NCBI GenBank assembly: GCA_947476325.1
Contig: CANJPZ010000017.1
Coordinates: forward strand, 1 to 49,696
Reading direction: 5' to 3'
DNA from: Caulobacteraceae bacterium
Lineage (GTDB): Bacteria > Pseudomonadota > Alphaproteobacteria > Caulobacterales > Caulobacteraceae
DNA: 49,696 bases
Shown: in pieces, positions 7,770-16,743 of the stretch
How the letters are laid out: every line of letters begins with the position of its first letter
Numbering within the stretch: the stretch's first letter is position 1
Notes under the pieces: model-generated
What the model saw: only the letters and a program-made list of their open reading frames with translations
Told to the model about the DNA's origin: nothing
Database searches by the model: none
Translations under genes and position numbers: made by a program

Positions 7770-8798
7770 ATGACCCCGTACGACGCCCCTGCTGCTGCGT
7801 CCACCGTCCGGCGCCCGGCGCTGATCGACGGATTTGGCCGCGCCGTGACCTATCTGCGGGTTTCCGTTACCGACCGCTGCGACCTGCGCTGCACCTACTG
7901 CATGGCCGAGAAGATGGTCTTCCTGCCCAAGGCCCAGGTGCTGACCCTTGAAGAGCTGGACCAGATCGCCTCGACCTTCATTGGCCTGGGTGTGCGCAAG
8001 CTGCGGCTGACTGGCGGTGAGCCGCTGGTCCGCAAGGGCTTCATGGATCTGGTGCAGGGGCTGTCGCGGCACCTGAAGTCGGGTGCGCTGGATGAACTGA
8101 CCCTGACCACCAATGGCACGCGTCTGGCCGAGTTCGCCGATCAACTGGCCGCCAACGGCGTCAAGCGGATCAATGTCTCGCTCGACAGCCGCGACCCGGA
8201 AGTTTTTCGCCGCCTGACCCGGGGCGGCGATGTGAACAAGGTCATCGCCGGCATCGATGCGGCGCAAATGGCCGGTCTGAAGGTCAAGATCAACGCTGTC
8301 GCGCTGAAGGATGACAACGCCGCCGAGATTCCCGACATGATCGCCTGGGCTCACGGTCGCGGTTGCGACATGACCCTGATCGAGACCATGCCGATGGGCG
8401 AGATCGACGAGGATCGCACCGACCAGTACCTGTCGCTGCGGGAGATGAAGGATCAGCTGGCCTCGTTCTGGACCCTGACGGACCTTGATTACACCACCGG
8501 CGGACCGTCACGTTATGTCCATGTCGGGGAGACCGGCGGCCGCCTCGGCTTCATCACGCCCCTCAGTCACAATTTCTGCGAGTTGTGCAATCGTGTGCGC
8601 CTGACCTGCACTGGTACCCTGCACACCTGCCTGGGCCGCGAGGACGCCTCCGACCTGCGCGCTGTGATCCGCGACGGCGGCGATCTGGAGGCCGCGATCC
8701 ATGCGGCCATCGGCGCCAAGCCAAAGGGTCACGATTTCCACATCGAGCGCGGCTCGGCTCCGTCGGTTTCGCGCCACATGTCGACGACGGGCGGCTAG
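7770..8798 (+). CDS. moaA: GTP 3',8-cyclase MoaA
   Basis: A 342-residue radical SAM enzyme that converts GTP to the cyclic precursor of cyclic pyranopterin monophosphate, the first step of molybdenum cofactor synthesis. The N-terminal 4Fe-4S motif is C37-x3-C41-x2-C44 (RCDLRCTYC). The GGEPLVRKG loop follows, and the C-terminal cluster is in [14 protein letters not shown]. The protein ends in Gly-Gly, as MoaA proteins require. I use the ATG at 7770; the upstream open frame overlaps the divergent MocA-like gene and has no homology. It is the first gene of a tight plus-strand run. Confidence 0.95.
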   Translation: MTPYDAPAAASTVRRPALIDGFGRAVTYLRVSVTDRCDLRCTYCMAEKMVFLPKAQVLTLEELDQIASTFIGLGVRKLRLTGGEPLVRKGFMDLVQGLSRHLKSGALDELTLTTNGTRLAEFADQLAANGVKRINVSLDSRDPEVFRRLTRGGDVNKVIAGIDAAQMAGLKVKINAVALKDDNAAEIPDMIAWAHGRGCDMTLIETMPMGEIDEDRTDQYLSLREMKDQLASFWTLTDLDYTTGGPSRYVHVGETGGRLGFITPLSHNFCELCNRVRLTCTGTLHTCLGREDASDLRAVIRDGGDLEAAIHAAIGAKPKGHDFHIERGSAPSVSRHMSTTGG

Positions 8799-8801
8799 GT
8801 C

Positions 8802-9041
8802 ATGGCCAGGGTGATGTTGTTCGGCCCCTTGCGCGATGTCGCCGGCTGGCGCGAGCGCGATCTGCCGGCCGCCTCCATCACAGCTTTGAAGGCTCTGCTG
8901 GCCGCCGAAGACTCCGCCCTGGGCCTGGCCCTCTACGGCAAGGGCGTGCAGGTCGCCGTCGACCAGGCCATCGTGCGCGGCGACCTGGCCCTGTCAGCCA
9001 ATGCCGAGGTCGCCTTCCTGCCGCCGATGAGCGGGGGATGA
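8802..9041 (+). CDS. moaD: Molybdopterin synthase sulfur carrier subunit MoaD
   Basis: A 79-residue ubiquitin-like protein beginning MARVMLFGPLRDVAGW and ending in PPMSGG; the C-terminal Gly-Gly is thiocarboxylated to deliver sulfur. It lies three bases after moaA. Its stop overlaps the moaE start (ATGA), so translational coupling with its partner subunit is likely. Confidence 0.93.
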   Translation: MARVMLFGPLRDVAGWRERDLPAASITALKALLAAEDSALGLALYGKGVQVAVDQAIVRGDLALSANAEVAFLPPMSGG

Positions 9042-9481
9042 GCGTCATTCTGCAGGATGCGCCGTTCGATCCGGGCGCGCTGCTGTTGACCTTTTCGCGC
9101 GGACGCGAAGAGACCGGCGCCATCGTCAGTTTCACCGGCATCGCCCGCGCCGAAGCAGGCCGCACCACAACTCTGGAACTGGAAGCTTATTCAGGTTTCA
9201 CCGAGATCGAGATCGGCAGGATCGAGGCCCAGGCCACTGCGCGGTTCTCGCTGCATGATGTTCTGATCGTTCATCGCACTGGTCCCATCGCGCCGGGCGA
9301 GGCCATCGTCTTTGTCGCGACCGCCGCCGGCCACCGCCGCGAGGCCTTTGAGGCAGCGGATCTGCTCATGGACTATCTCAAGAGCCGCGCGCCATTCTGG
9401 AAGAAGGAAGTGGGCCCTGACGGCGAGCGCTGGATCGAACCGTCCGACCGCGATCGTACAGATGCAGCGCGCTGGGACTGA
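9038..9481 (+). CDS. moaE: Molybdopterin synthase catalytic subunit MoaE
   Basis: A 147-residue protein with the family stretches GAIVSFTGIAR, LELEAYSGFTEIE, VLIVHRTGPIAPGEAIVFV and RAPFWKKEVGPDGERWIE. The Lys residues in the last segment are the catalytic ones. It converts cyclic pyranopterin monophosphate to molybdopterin with MoaD. The ATG at 9038 overlaps the moaD stop; the longer open frame upstream runs through moaA/moaD in another frame and is not real. Confidence 0.94.
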   Translation: MSVILQDAPFDPGALLLTFSRGREETGAIVSFTGIARAEAGRTTTLELEAYSGFTEIEIGRIEAQATARFSLHDVLIVHRTGPIAPGEAIVFVATAAGHRREAFEAADLLMDYLKSRAPFWKKEVGPDGERWIEPSDRDRTDAARWD

Positions 9482-9537
9482 AAAGCGCTCCCCCGCCGAG
9501 GGAAAGCCTTGTAGATTGCCGTCAAAGGAAACTGCCC

Positions 9538-10089
9538 ATGACCACTATCACCGCCCCTGGCGGCCGTATCGATCAGAGCCTGCACCTAAAGCCCGTGCGG
9601 ATTGCCGTGCTGACCGTTTCGGACACACGCGATGAGGAAAGCGATACCTCGGGCCATCTGCTGGCCGAGCGGGTTAAGGCGGCGGGGCACGAACTGGCCT
9701 ATCGCACTCTGGTTCCCGATGACGTCAGCACCATCCGTGCGGCCGTCAACGATTGGATCAACGGCGGTGGCGTTGATGCGATCATCACCACCGGCGGCAC
9801 GGGCCTGACCGGGCGCGATGTGACGCCCGAGGCGCTGGAGCCGCTGTTCGACAAGACCATCGACGGGTTCGGCGTGGTCTTCCACATGGTCAGCTATCAG
9901 TCGGTAGGCCTGTCCACCCTGCAGTCGCGGGCGACGGCGGGGATCATCAAGGGCGTGTTCGTCTTCTGCCTGCCGGGTTCGAACGGCGCGGTGCGCGACG
10001 GCTGGGACAAGGTCATCGCCGCCCAGCTGGATAGCCGCCACATGCCCTGCAACATGGTCGAGCTGATGCCCCGGCTGCTTGAGACATGA
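9538..10089 (+). CDS. moaB: Molybdenum cofactor biosynthesis protein MoaB
   Basis: A 183-residue protein with the MogA/MoaB fold markers [40 protein letters not shown] and [16 protein letters not shown]. In bacteria it adenylylates molybdopterin (as MogA does) or binds it. No separate mogA is visible here. A ribosome site (AAAGGAAA) precedes the ATG. Its stop overlaps the moaC start. Confidence 0.92.
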   Translation: MTTITAPGGRIDQSLHLKPVRIAVLTVSDTRDEESDTSGHLLAERVKAAGHELAYRTLVPDDVSTIRAAVNDWINGGGVDAIITTGGTGLTGRDVTPEALEPLFDKTIDGFGVVFHMVSYQSVGLSTLQSRATAGIIKGVFVFCLPGSNGAVRDGWDKVIAAQLDSRHMPCNMVELMPRLLET

Positions 10090-10562
10090 GCAAACTGACC
10101 CATCTGGACGATCAGGGCCGCGCCCGCATGGTCGATGTGTCAGCCAAGCCCGTTACCAGCCGCGAGGCGGTGGCCGAAGGTTTTGTGTCGATGAACACGG
10201 CGACGTTGGAACTGGCCGTCTCGGGGACCGGCAAGAAGGGCGACGTGCGCGCCGTGGCCGAGATCGCCGGAGTCATGGCGGCCAAGAAGACCTCGGAACT
10301 GATCCCCCTTTGCCATCCGCTGGCGATCGCCAAGGTCGAGGTCAGTGTCGAGGCGGCGGACGGCGGTATGGCGGTCATCGCTAGGGTGAAGACCACTGGC
10401 CAGACCGGCGTCGAGATGGAAGCGCTGACGGCTGTGTCAGTGGCCTGCCTGACGATCTACGACATGCTGAAGGCCGCCGACAAAGGCATGACCATCGAAC
10501 AGGTGCGGCTGGTTTCCAAGATGGGCGGCGCGTCCGGCGAATACCGCCGCGAAATCGCGTGA
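10086..10562 (+). CDS. moaC: Cyclic pyranopterin monophosphate synthase MoaC
   Basis: A 158-residue protein with the MoaC signatures [25 protein letters not shown] and [20 protein letters not shown], including the conserved Lys and His of the active site. It completes the MoaA reaction. It overlaps moaB by four bases (ATGA) and its own TGA overlaps the GTG of moeA, so moaB-moaC-moeA form a coupled translation unit. Confidence 0.95.
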   Translation: MSKLTHLDDQGRARMVDVSAKPVTSREAVAEGFVSMNTATLELAVSGTGKKGDVRAVAEIAGVMAAKKTSELIPLCHPLAIAKVEVSVEAADGGMAVIARVKTTGQTGVEMEALTAVSVACLTIYDMLKAADKGMTIEQVRLVSKMGGASGEYRREIA

Positions 10563-11758
10563 AGAACATCCTCGTCGACGAGGCGCGAGGGCGAATGCTG
10601 GCCCTGGCCCGCCCGCTCGGCGTCGACACCGTGGCCTTGGGCGAAGCGGCAGGGCGCACCTTGGCCGAAGACATCACCGCCACCCGCAACCAGCCACCGT
10701 TCCGCGCCTCAGCCATGGATGGCTGGGCGGTGCGGGCAGAAGACGCCACGGCCGGCGCCAGGCTTGCCATTGCCGGTGAGAGCGCGGCGGGGCGGGGATA
10801 TGCCTTCGATCTGGAACCTGGTCAGGCCGTGCGGATCTTTACGGGCGCGCCGGTTCCGGCCGGGTCGGATGCGGTCGTCATTCAGGAGAACGCGACCCGG
10901 GATGGCGAGTCGGTTGTCATCGGCGAAGCCGCGACGCCTGGCGCCAACCTGCGCCCCGAAGGGGGCGACTTTTTCGCAGGCGAGGATTTGCTGCAGGCGG
11001 GCTACCGCCTGGATGCCTGGCGCATATCCCTGGCCGCTGCCGCAGGGTGCGCGAGCCTGTCCGTCGCGCGGCGTCCCCGTGTCGCAATCCTGTCGACCGG
11101 CGATGAAATTGTCCTGCCGGGCGCAACGCCGGGTCCGCATCAGATCTTCAACTCCGGCGCGCCGGCCCTTGCCGTTCTGGTGGAACACTGGGGCGGCGAG
11201 CCGGTCCTGCTCACCCCCGCCGGCGACAACATCGAGGTCCTGGCCTCCGCCGTCCGCAATCAGTCCTGCGACGTCGTGGTGACCATCGGCGGCGCTTCGG
11301 TGGGCGACCATGATCTGGTCAAGCCGGCGCTTTCAACTCTTGGCCTGACGCTGGCGTTTGAGTCGCTGAAGATGCGGCCCGGCAAACCGACGTCGTTCGG
11401 GACCCTGTTGGACGGAAGGTATGTGCTGGGCCTGCCCGGCAATCCGGCCTCGGCCTTGGTCTGCGCCGAACTGTTTCTGCGCCCGCTGATCGCAGCTTTG
11501 CAGGGCTCAGACCCAAGCTTGCCGATCATGACCGCGCGCACCGCCGCGGCCTTGCCGTCAAATGGCCCGCGCGAGCACTGGATGCGGGCGCGGCTGTCCA
11601 ACGCGAATGGGGTGCTGACGGTGGCGCCGTTCGGGGATCAGGATTCATCGTTGATCACGGTGTTCGCGGGCGCAAACGCGTTGCTGCGCAGGCCCTGCGA
11701 TGCGCCGGCCGCCGCCGTAGGGGACGTGGTCGAGGTGCTGAGGCTGGAACGACTCTAG
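10559..11758 (+). CDS. moeA: Molybdopterin molybdenumtransferase MoeA
   Basis: A 399-residue protein that ligates molybdate into adenylylated molybdopterin. Markers are [15 protein letters not shown] in domain II, the [12 protein letters not shown] loop, the MoaB-like domain with [12 protein letters not shown] and [14 protein letters not shown], and [11 protein letters not shown] and [10 protein letters not shown]. The start is GTG at 10559, sharing bases with the moaC stop. The C-terminal domain IV is present (about 330-399). Its stop shares a CTAG with the convergent xdhC-like gene. Confidence 0.94.
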   Translation: MKNILVDEARGRMLALARPLGVDTVALGEAAGRTLAEDITATRNQPPFRASAMDGWAVRAEDATAGARLAIAGESAAGRGYAFDLEPGQAVRIFTGAPVPAGSDAVVIQENATRDGESVVIGEAATPGANLRPEGGDFFAGEDLLQAGYRLDAWRISLAAAAGCASLSVARRPRVAILSTGDEIVLPGATPGPHQIFNSGAPALAVLVEHWGGEPVLLTPAGDNIEVLASAVRNQSCDVVVTIGGASVGDHDLVKPALSTLGLTLAFESLKMRPGKPTSFGTLLDGRYVLGLPGNPASALVCAELFLRPLIAALQGSDPSLPIMTARTAAALPSNGPREHWMRARLSNANGVLTVAPFGDQDSSLITVFAGANALLRRPCDAPAAAVGDVVEVLRLERL

Positions 11759-12714
11759 CGGTTCCCCTGCTCGGCCATGACCTCGGCGATCACTGACACG
11801 GCGACTTCCCAGGGCGCCTTGCCGCCGGTCGGCAGGCCGATGGGGGCGTGGAGGCGGTTGATCGCCTCACCCGCTATTCCCGCCCGGCGCAGGGCGTGGA
11901 GGCGGCCTTCGAGCCGGCTGCGGGCGCCGAGCAGGCCGATATAGCCGGCGTCAGAGGGCAGGGCGGTCATCAGGGCCTCGTGGTCGGTCTCGATGTCGTG
12001 GGTGGCGATGGCAATGGCGGTCCAGGGATCGATTGTCACGGCGGCCAGCGCCGCACCGGCTGCCTCGCGCCGGTAGGCGACGCCTGCCAGAGGCGGCGGC
12101 GTCTGCGGCCCCTTGGGGCGTATCAGGGTGGTTTCCATGCCGCTCTGGGCACCCAGCGAAGCGATGGCCAGTGCGGTGGGGTCTCCACCCACCACGATCA
12201 GCCGCGGGACAGGGGCGTGGCAGCGGGTTAGGCCGAAAGGTGCCTTGGTCACCGCGCACATCGGGCCGGTTCCCTCTTCACAGGATCGGGTCACGCCATC
12301 GGTCCGGTACAGCGCCGGGCGGCGGGCCTGCATCAGGTCGATCAGACGTCCGATGGCGGCGTCACCGGGCGCGATCTTCTCGACCAGAATTTCGATCCTC
12401 GCCCCGCACAGAAGGCGGATGTCGGGCCAGGGCCCGCCTTCGCCATAGACCAGATGGCGGGGCTGGCCATCGGTCAGGGTCAAGGCGGCATGGCCGGCGA
12501 TGTCACCTTCGACGCAGCCACCCGAGAGGAACCCGAGCACGTCTTCGCCTGCGAAAACCATCTGGGTTCCGGGCGGACGCGGCCCGCCGCCTTCGACAGC
12601 GCAGAGGGTGACGAGCGCTGCCGCCTCACCGCGCGACCGCGCGGCGGCCAGAGCCGGGCGGACGTCGTCAGCCAGGCCAAACAGGGGCCAATCGGTGAGG
12701 GCGTTGAAGGTCAC
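11755..12714 (-). CDS. XdhC/CoxI-family molybdenum hydroxylase maturation factor
   Basis: About 319 residues. The N-terminal XdhC_CoxI domain shows GGGPRPPGTQMVF and FLSGGCVEGDI (Cys in GGCVEG). A C-terminal Rossmann-like domain starts at LIVVGGDPTALAIAS and ends with YIGLLGARSRLEGRL and PIGLPTGGKAPWEVAVSV. XdhC-type proteins bind the finished cofactor, promote its sulfuration and insert it into the large subunit of xanthine oxidase family enzymes. I start at GTG 12714, since homology begins just after it. Together with the MocA-like gene it implies that this genome still makes a mature Mo-hydroxylase somewhere. Confidence 0.85.
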   Translation of the reverse strand: MTFNALTDWPLFGLADDVRPALAAARSRGEAAALVTLCAVEGGGPRPPGTQMVFAGEDVLGFLSGGCVEGDIAGHAALTLTDGQPRHLVYGEGGPWPDIRLLCGARIEILVEKIAPGDAAIGRLIDLMQARRPALYRTDGVTRSCEEGTGPMCAVTKAPFGLTRCHAPVPRLIVVGGDPTALAIASLGAQSGMETTLIRPKGPQTPPPLAGVAYRREAAGAALAAVTIDPWTAIAIATHDIETDHEALMTALPSDAGYIGLLGARSRLEGRLHALRRAGIAGEAINRLHAPIGLPTGGKAPWEVAVSVIAEVMAEQGNR

Positions 12715-12875
12715 AGATGCGTCTTTAGCGTAACCACGCCGCCGGGCGAAGGGGGCCGGATCGGGCCTAATCCGCAAGCATGGTAAACCGCCCGTTCAGA
12801 CCTCGGTTTCTGTTCCTTAACGCCTGCTGGGTAAGGTCTCCTCAATTAAAACTGGTGGGGCGGGAAAAACCGCAA

Positions 12876-13748
12876 ATGGTCTCTTACGTCTCCAAGCTTG
12901 CCCTTGGCGCGTCTCAGTTCCGCTTTGAGGGCGCCGCAACGCATCCGCGCGCGCGCACCCCCCAGGCCGAGATCGCCGAGATCATCGCCGTCGGCGCCCG
13001 CAGCGGCGTGGCGATCCTGGACGCCGCCGTTCCGTTCGATTCCGGCGAAGCCATCATCGGTGCCGCGCCCAACCTGCACAGCTATCGCCTGCTGGTCCGT
13101 GCCGCCCGCGCCGACAAGGGCCCCGAACATGTGGAAGCCGAGGCTCGCGCCTCTCTGGCCCGCCTGGGTGTCGCCCGGGCTGAAGCCATCATCGTCCAGA
13201 ACGCTGGCGAACTGTTCGGCCGCTGCGGACCGGATCTGTGGGACAAGCTGCTCGACCTGAAAGAGCAAGGCCTGTTCGAAAAGATTGGCGTCGTGGCCCT
13301 GGCCAGCGACGATCCGCTCGGCATCGCCAAGCGCTTTCACCCAGACATAATACAGGCTCCGGCCTCGCTGCTCGATCAGCGGTTGCTGGCCAGCCGCACC
13401 CTGGCGGCGGTAGCCGACATGGGCGTCGAGGTTCACCTGCGCTCGATCTTCCTGCAAGGTCTGCTGTTCCTGCCGCCCGATCGCATGCCGGCACCGCTGA
13501 AGGGCGCCGCCTCGTCGCTGAGTCGCGTTCGCAGGATGATCGCCGAAGGCCGCTCCGATCCCATGCAGGCCGCCCTCGGCTTTGCGCTGTCGCGGCCCGA
13601 GGCCTCGGCGGTGATCGTCAACGTGACCAGCGCCCAGGAACTCAACGCCATGATCGCTGCCGCCGCCAGCCCGCCTCCGGAGCTGGACTGGGAAGGCATG
13701 GCTATCGACGATGCCGCGGCGCTCGACCACGGATCGGCGGCAGCCTAA
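12876..13748 (+). CDS. Aldo/keto reductase-like protein lacking the catalytic tetrad
   Basis: A 290-residue (beta/alpha)8 AKR-fold protein: LALGASQF at strand 1, GVAILDAAVPFDSGEAIIG at the usual DTA-x-x-YG-x-SE site, ASLARLGVARAEAIIVQN at the usual SL-x-RL-x-x-D-x-x-x-x-H site, and LRSIFLQGLLFL near the C-terminal half. The Tyr is Phe, the Lys strand reads LLVRAAR and the His position is Asn/Gln, so only the first Asp of the tetrad remains. It resembles the short AKR homologues in nonulosonate and flagellin-glycosylation loci, but no such genes are here. It may bind a nucleotide without reducing a carbonyl. The ATG at 12876 is chosen because homology starts there. Confidence 0.75.
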   Translation: MVSYVSKLALGASQFRFEGAATHPRARTPQAEIAEIIAVGARSGVAILDAAVPFDSGEAIIGAAPNLHSYRLLVRAARADKGPEHVEAEARASLARLGVARAEAIIVQNAGELFGRCGPDLWDKLLDLKEQGLFEKIGVVALASDDPLGIAKRFHPDIIQAPASLLDQRLLASRTLAAVADMGVEVHLRSIFLQGLLFLPPDRMPAPLKGAASSLSRVRRMIAEGRSDPMQAALGFALSRPEASAVIVNVTSAQELNAMIAAAASPPPELDWEGMAIDDAAALDHGSAAA

Positions 13749-13808
13749 ACCCGCGCAAATTCCTGCTTTGTTCTTGCGTCCCGGCCGCTGCCGGGTCACG
13801 AATGTCGT

Positions 13809-14240
13809 ATGGAACAACGCATCAGCTTCATCACCCTGGGCGTCGCGGACCTTTCGCGCAGCCGCGCCTTCTACGAGGCGATGGGCTGGGTGGCGGCCAG
13901 GTCGGGCGAGGGTCTGGGCGTGGTGTTTTTCCAGGCCGGCGGGATGGTGCTGGCGCTTTTTCCGCACGAGGAACTGGCCCACGACGCCGGGGTGGAGAAC
14001 ACGCCGGCCAGCACCTTTCGCGGCGTCTCCATCGCCCACAACACGCGCACCGAAGCCGAGGCGGACGCTGTTATGGCGCAGGCGGTCGCGGCCGGCGGAA
14101 GGGCGACCAAGCCCATGGGCAAGGTGTTCTGGGGCGGTTATTCCGGCTACTTTGCCGACCCTGACGGGCACCTGTGGGAGGTCTGCTTCAACCCCTTCGC
14201 CCGGCTGGCGGATGACGGCGCGCTGTACATCGACGGGTAG
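13809..14240 (+). CDS. VOC family (glyoxalase-like) protein
   Basis: A 143-residue protein made of paired beta-alpha-beta-beta-beta modules. It opens with ISFITLGVADLSRSRAFYEAMGW and ends with SGYFADPDGHLWEVCFNPF; His and Glu at the expected metal positions are present in the second module (DGHLWEV). Members include glyoxalase I, bleomycin-binding proteins and dioxygenases, and the substrate cannot be inferred. It stands alone between the AKR-like gene and the pbpC remnant. Confidence 0.85.
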   Translation: MEQRISFITLGVADLSRSRAFYEAMGWVAARSGEGLGVVFFQAGGMVLALFPHEELAHDAGVENTPASTFRGVSIAHNTRTEAEADAVMAQAVAAGGRATKPMGKVFWGGYSGYFADPDGHLWEVCFNPFARLADDGALYIDG

Positions 14241-14243
14241 CCC

Positions 14244-14479
14244 GAAAATATAGTTTTCAAAACGCCTTAGGGCACATTGACGGTCCGGCGGCGCGGGGCC
14301 TGGTGCTGGCCGCCACCGGCGAGGGCTTGCGCTGGTACGTCGACGGCGCCGAGATCGCCCCTGATCGGGCCAGCGGAAGAGCCGTCTGGAAGCCGCCGTC
14401 GGCGGGATTCTATGACATTTCTGTCGTCGACAAGGACGGGCGAAAGGCCCGGGCGCGGGTGCGGATCAACAGCGGCTGA
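14244..14479 (+). pseudogene. C-terminal remnant of penicillin-binding protein 1C
   Basis: The plus frame ending in TGA at 14477-14479 reads ...HIDGPAARGLVL, LRWYVDGAEIAPD, AVWKPPSAGFYDISVVDKDG and RARVRINSG. This is the order and spacing of the BiPBP_C domain at the extreme C-terminus of PBP1C (W-Y-x-DG, W-x-P-x-x-G, DxxG-R-x-x-x-x-V). There is no start codon, and the transglycosylase and transpeptidase domains (about 600-700 residues) are missing. The AT-rich bases at 14243-14270 directly after the VOC gene are probably close to the deletion joint. Confidence 0.65.
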
Positions 14480-14820
14480 GCCTTGAGTCGCCGCGCCCGG
14501 TCCGAATTTGTCAGCAATAACAGCTTTTTTTCGAAAATATTGTCGCTCCCGTCCTGACCGGAATTGCAGAAGCTTTGCTGGACAAGGGGTTGTGGAGTCT
14601 GGCGCTCGCCGCGCGGCGTCAGGACCTGTCAGCAGGCCTGCGCACGCTGACAGCCATCGGCAGATTGCGGGCAGTTCGCGTGCGTACAGGCCCGTTCGCG
14701 CGGCAGTGAGGCTCAGCGCGGGCGGAAAATCCGGCACGAAATGGAGGTTGGGGCCCATGAGGCGGGGGAGTCTGAGGCTTGCTGCGGGCCGGAAGCAAGC
14801 CGCGTCCTGTCATACAATCC
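14480..14820. other. Intergenic region without a recognisable gene
   Basis: About 340 bases. A T-rich element with direct CAGC repeats lies at 14509-14535. Beyond it a plus frame is open from about 14535 to 14709 (EALLDKGLWSLALAARRQ) but has no start codon or homologue I recognise. I cannot support a gene here. Confidence 0.4.
14509..14535 (+). repeat. T-rich element, copy 1 (CAGC-N5-CAGC-T7)
   Basis: TGTCAG starting at 14509, followed by AATAA between two CAGC copies and seven T residues, then TCGA. A near-identical element (two substitutions, one T fewer) is at 46340. Function unknown. Confidence 0.5.
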
Positions 14821-15321
14821 CTAGGGCCTGGCCCCATGGCTGACCGTGATCTGGGTCACACAGCGGCCTGAGCCCACGAATTCGAAGTTGAGTTTGACCC
14901 CCTCCTTTGGCCGGTAGGCGCGTTCGGTCCCGCCGAAGTCGGGGATGGGGGTCAGGACGGGCGGGCCATAGGCGGTCTCGACATCGGCGGCGGTGATGCA
15001 GCGGGCGCCGGGAAACAGGTCCAGGTCCGTGCGCTCGTCGGAAATCGACAGTTCGAGGGAGTCGAGGGGGATCTGGCCCCTGAACTCCACCGGGCCGAAC
15101 CGGGTGAGGTAGGTTGTTCCGCCCCGGACGGGCGCCGCGCCAAACGCACGTTGAACGCGCGCGGGGGCCATGTTCTGCAGCTCGTAGAATTGCGGAAGGG
15201 TTTGAAACAGAGCCGTCAGGGCGGCCTGTTCGGTACCTACGGTCAGGGTCCTGGGGCTCGTGCAGGCTGAAAGCGTCAGCAGAACGCCCATCGCGGCGGC
15301 GGCGATGCGCGCGCCGGCCAC
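14821..15321 (-). CDS. Small lipoprotein, unknown function
   Basis: About 166 residues. A GTG start at 15319-15321 gives a signal peptide with lipobox (LTLSAC). The mature part contains two further cysteines (ARCITAAD, GRCVTQI) that could form a disulfide, and the motif PVLTPIPDFGGTERAYRP. It starts six bases from the end of the carbonic anhydrase gene and is probably its operon partner. I do not recognise a family. Confidence 0.65.
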   Translation of the reverse strand: MAGARIAAAAMGVLLTLSACTSPRTLTVGTEQAALTALFQTLPQFYELQNMAPARVQRAFGAAPVRGGTTYLTRFGPVEFRGQIPLDSLELSISDERTDLDLFPGARCITAADVETAYGPPVLTPIPDFGGTERAYRPKEGVKLNFEFVGSGRCVTQITVSHGARP

Positions 15322-15326
15322 GCGGT

Positions 15327-15959
15327 CTAGCGCGGCCAGGACGCGGCCTGGAACGCCTCGCACTCTTCGGCGCTGGTGATGGTGCAGTTCAGATCCGTCA
15401 CCAGACCGTTGTTCAGGGAATAGACCCAGCCGTGCACGGACAGGTCGCGGCCATTGGCCCAAGCGTCCTGGACAAAGACGTCGGCGGCGACATTGCGTAC
15501 CTGGCGCAGCACGTTCAGTTCGCACAGCCGGTTGAGCCGTTCGGTCCCTTCGGACAGCGCCTCAAGCTCGATCTTGTGCTCGGCGTAAATTTCACGGATC
15601 GGGTGCAGCCAGTGATCGATCAGGCCGTGGCGGTGGCCATCCACGGCGGTGGCCACCCCGCCGCAGCCGTAGTGGCCGACGACCAGCACATGCTTCACCT
15701 TGAGCACCTCGACCGCGTACTGCAGCACGCTGAGATAGTTGGCGTCCTGGGGCGGGGCGAGATTGGCGACGTTGCGGTGGACGAACAACTCGCCGGGATC
15801 GAGGTCGACGATCTCGTTGGCCGGCACGCGGCTGTCGGAACAGCCGATCCACAGATATTCCGGCGTCTGCTGATTGGCGAGCCGCCGGAAGAAGTCGGGA
15901 TCGACGCGGGTCTTCGCCGCCGACCAGACCCGGTTATTGTCGATGAGATGTTTGACCAT
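15327..15959 (-). CDS. can: Beta-class carbonic anhydrase
   Basis: About 210 residues (or seven more from the ATG at 15980). The zinc ligands C40, D42, H96 and C99 lie in WIGCSDSRVPANE and VVGHYGCGG, and the bicarbonate pocket in RNVANLA. It interconverts CO2 and bicarbonate in the cytoplasm and is usually needed for growth in air. Length and motif spacing match Can of E. coli. The lipoprotein gene follows immediately downstream. Confidence 0.95.
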   Translation of the reverse strand: MVKHLIDNNRVWSAAKTRVDPDFFRRLANQQTPEYLWIGCSDSRVPANEIVDLDPGELFVHRNVANLAPPQDANYLSVLQYAVEVLKVKHVLVVGHYGCGGVATAVDGHRHGLIDHWLHPIREIYAEHKIELEALSEGTERLNRLCELNVLRQVRNVAADVFVQDAWANGRDLSVHGWVYSLNNGLVTDLNCTITSAEECEAFQAASWPR

Positions 15960-16019
15960 GATCGCGCGGGTTACGGGCAAACCGGCCCGGGGGCAAGTCC
16001 CCGGCCGGATGCGGATGGC

Positions 16020-16628
16020 TTATTTGGGCGGGGTGGCAGGCACGGTTTTGGTCCTGTCCTGGAACGAGCGGGCCTTGTCGAGGTGGCTCTGCACCATCGG
16101 AGCGAGCCCGCCGGCAAAGGCCTTGATCGCCGGCGTGTCGCCGTCATTGGCGTAGCGCTGGGTGACGTCGAGGGCCGACTGGTGAGCGTTGACCTGCTGG
16201 GTGATGTAAAGCTTGTCGAAGTCGCTGGCTTGGACGTTGCCCAGGGCGTCGATCCTGTCGATCAGCTCGGGCGGCAAGATGGCGGGCAAGGGCAAGGGCA
16301 AGGGCAGGGTCAGGGCCGAGGCGGTGATGGCGGCCTCAAGATCGCTGGTGGATTTGGTGTGGGCCGTGACCATGAGCTGGGCATAGGCCTTGACGTCCGC
16401 GTCCCGGGTCCGCCGGATGGCGACCTAGGCGGCCTGGATTTCATACATGTCGCTGGCCGTGGCCTTGCGTACAAAGTCCGGGGCGGTGGTCTCGTCAGCT
16501 GCAGAGGGGATGGTCGCAGCCGGATTGGCGCCCGGCTGCTGGGGCGGATTATCGGACTTTGGATTGCAGGCGGCCACCAGAGCCAGGGCGCCGAGGCAGA
16601 GCAGGGGCCGGACGAGGGATCGAGGCAT
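16020..16628 (-). pseudogene. DUF4142 lipoprotein gene interrupted by an amber codon
   Basis: The ATG at 16626-16628 starts a lipoprotein signal (LVAAC) and runs through ATASDMYEIQAA, then a TAG at 16425-16427. The same frame continues without any shift as VAIRRTRDADVKAYAQLMVTAHTKSTSDLEAAI to a stop at 16020. The joined protein (about 202 residues) has the DUF4142 pattern, in which FV-x-x-A-x-SDM-E-x-x-A-K precedes VK-x-FA-x-x-M-x-x-DHT. A Lys (AAG) is normal where TAG stands, so one base change would explain the break. DUF4142 proteins are periplasmic, of unknown biochemical role. Confidence 0.85.
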
Positions 16629-16743
16629 GGGCTTGGCTCCCGGCACAAGAAAAACGATGTGGCAGAGGTTGGCCGCTTGCGGCGGCAGGCAGACGCTCAG
16701 TAACCTCGCAGCCGCCAACCGGTTCCGGGGAGGGATCCAGAAA

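Noticed and set aside
14535..14709. Open plus frame with protein-like composition
   Set aside because: No start codon, no ribosome site and no family match; GC bias alone can explain it.
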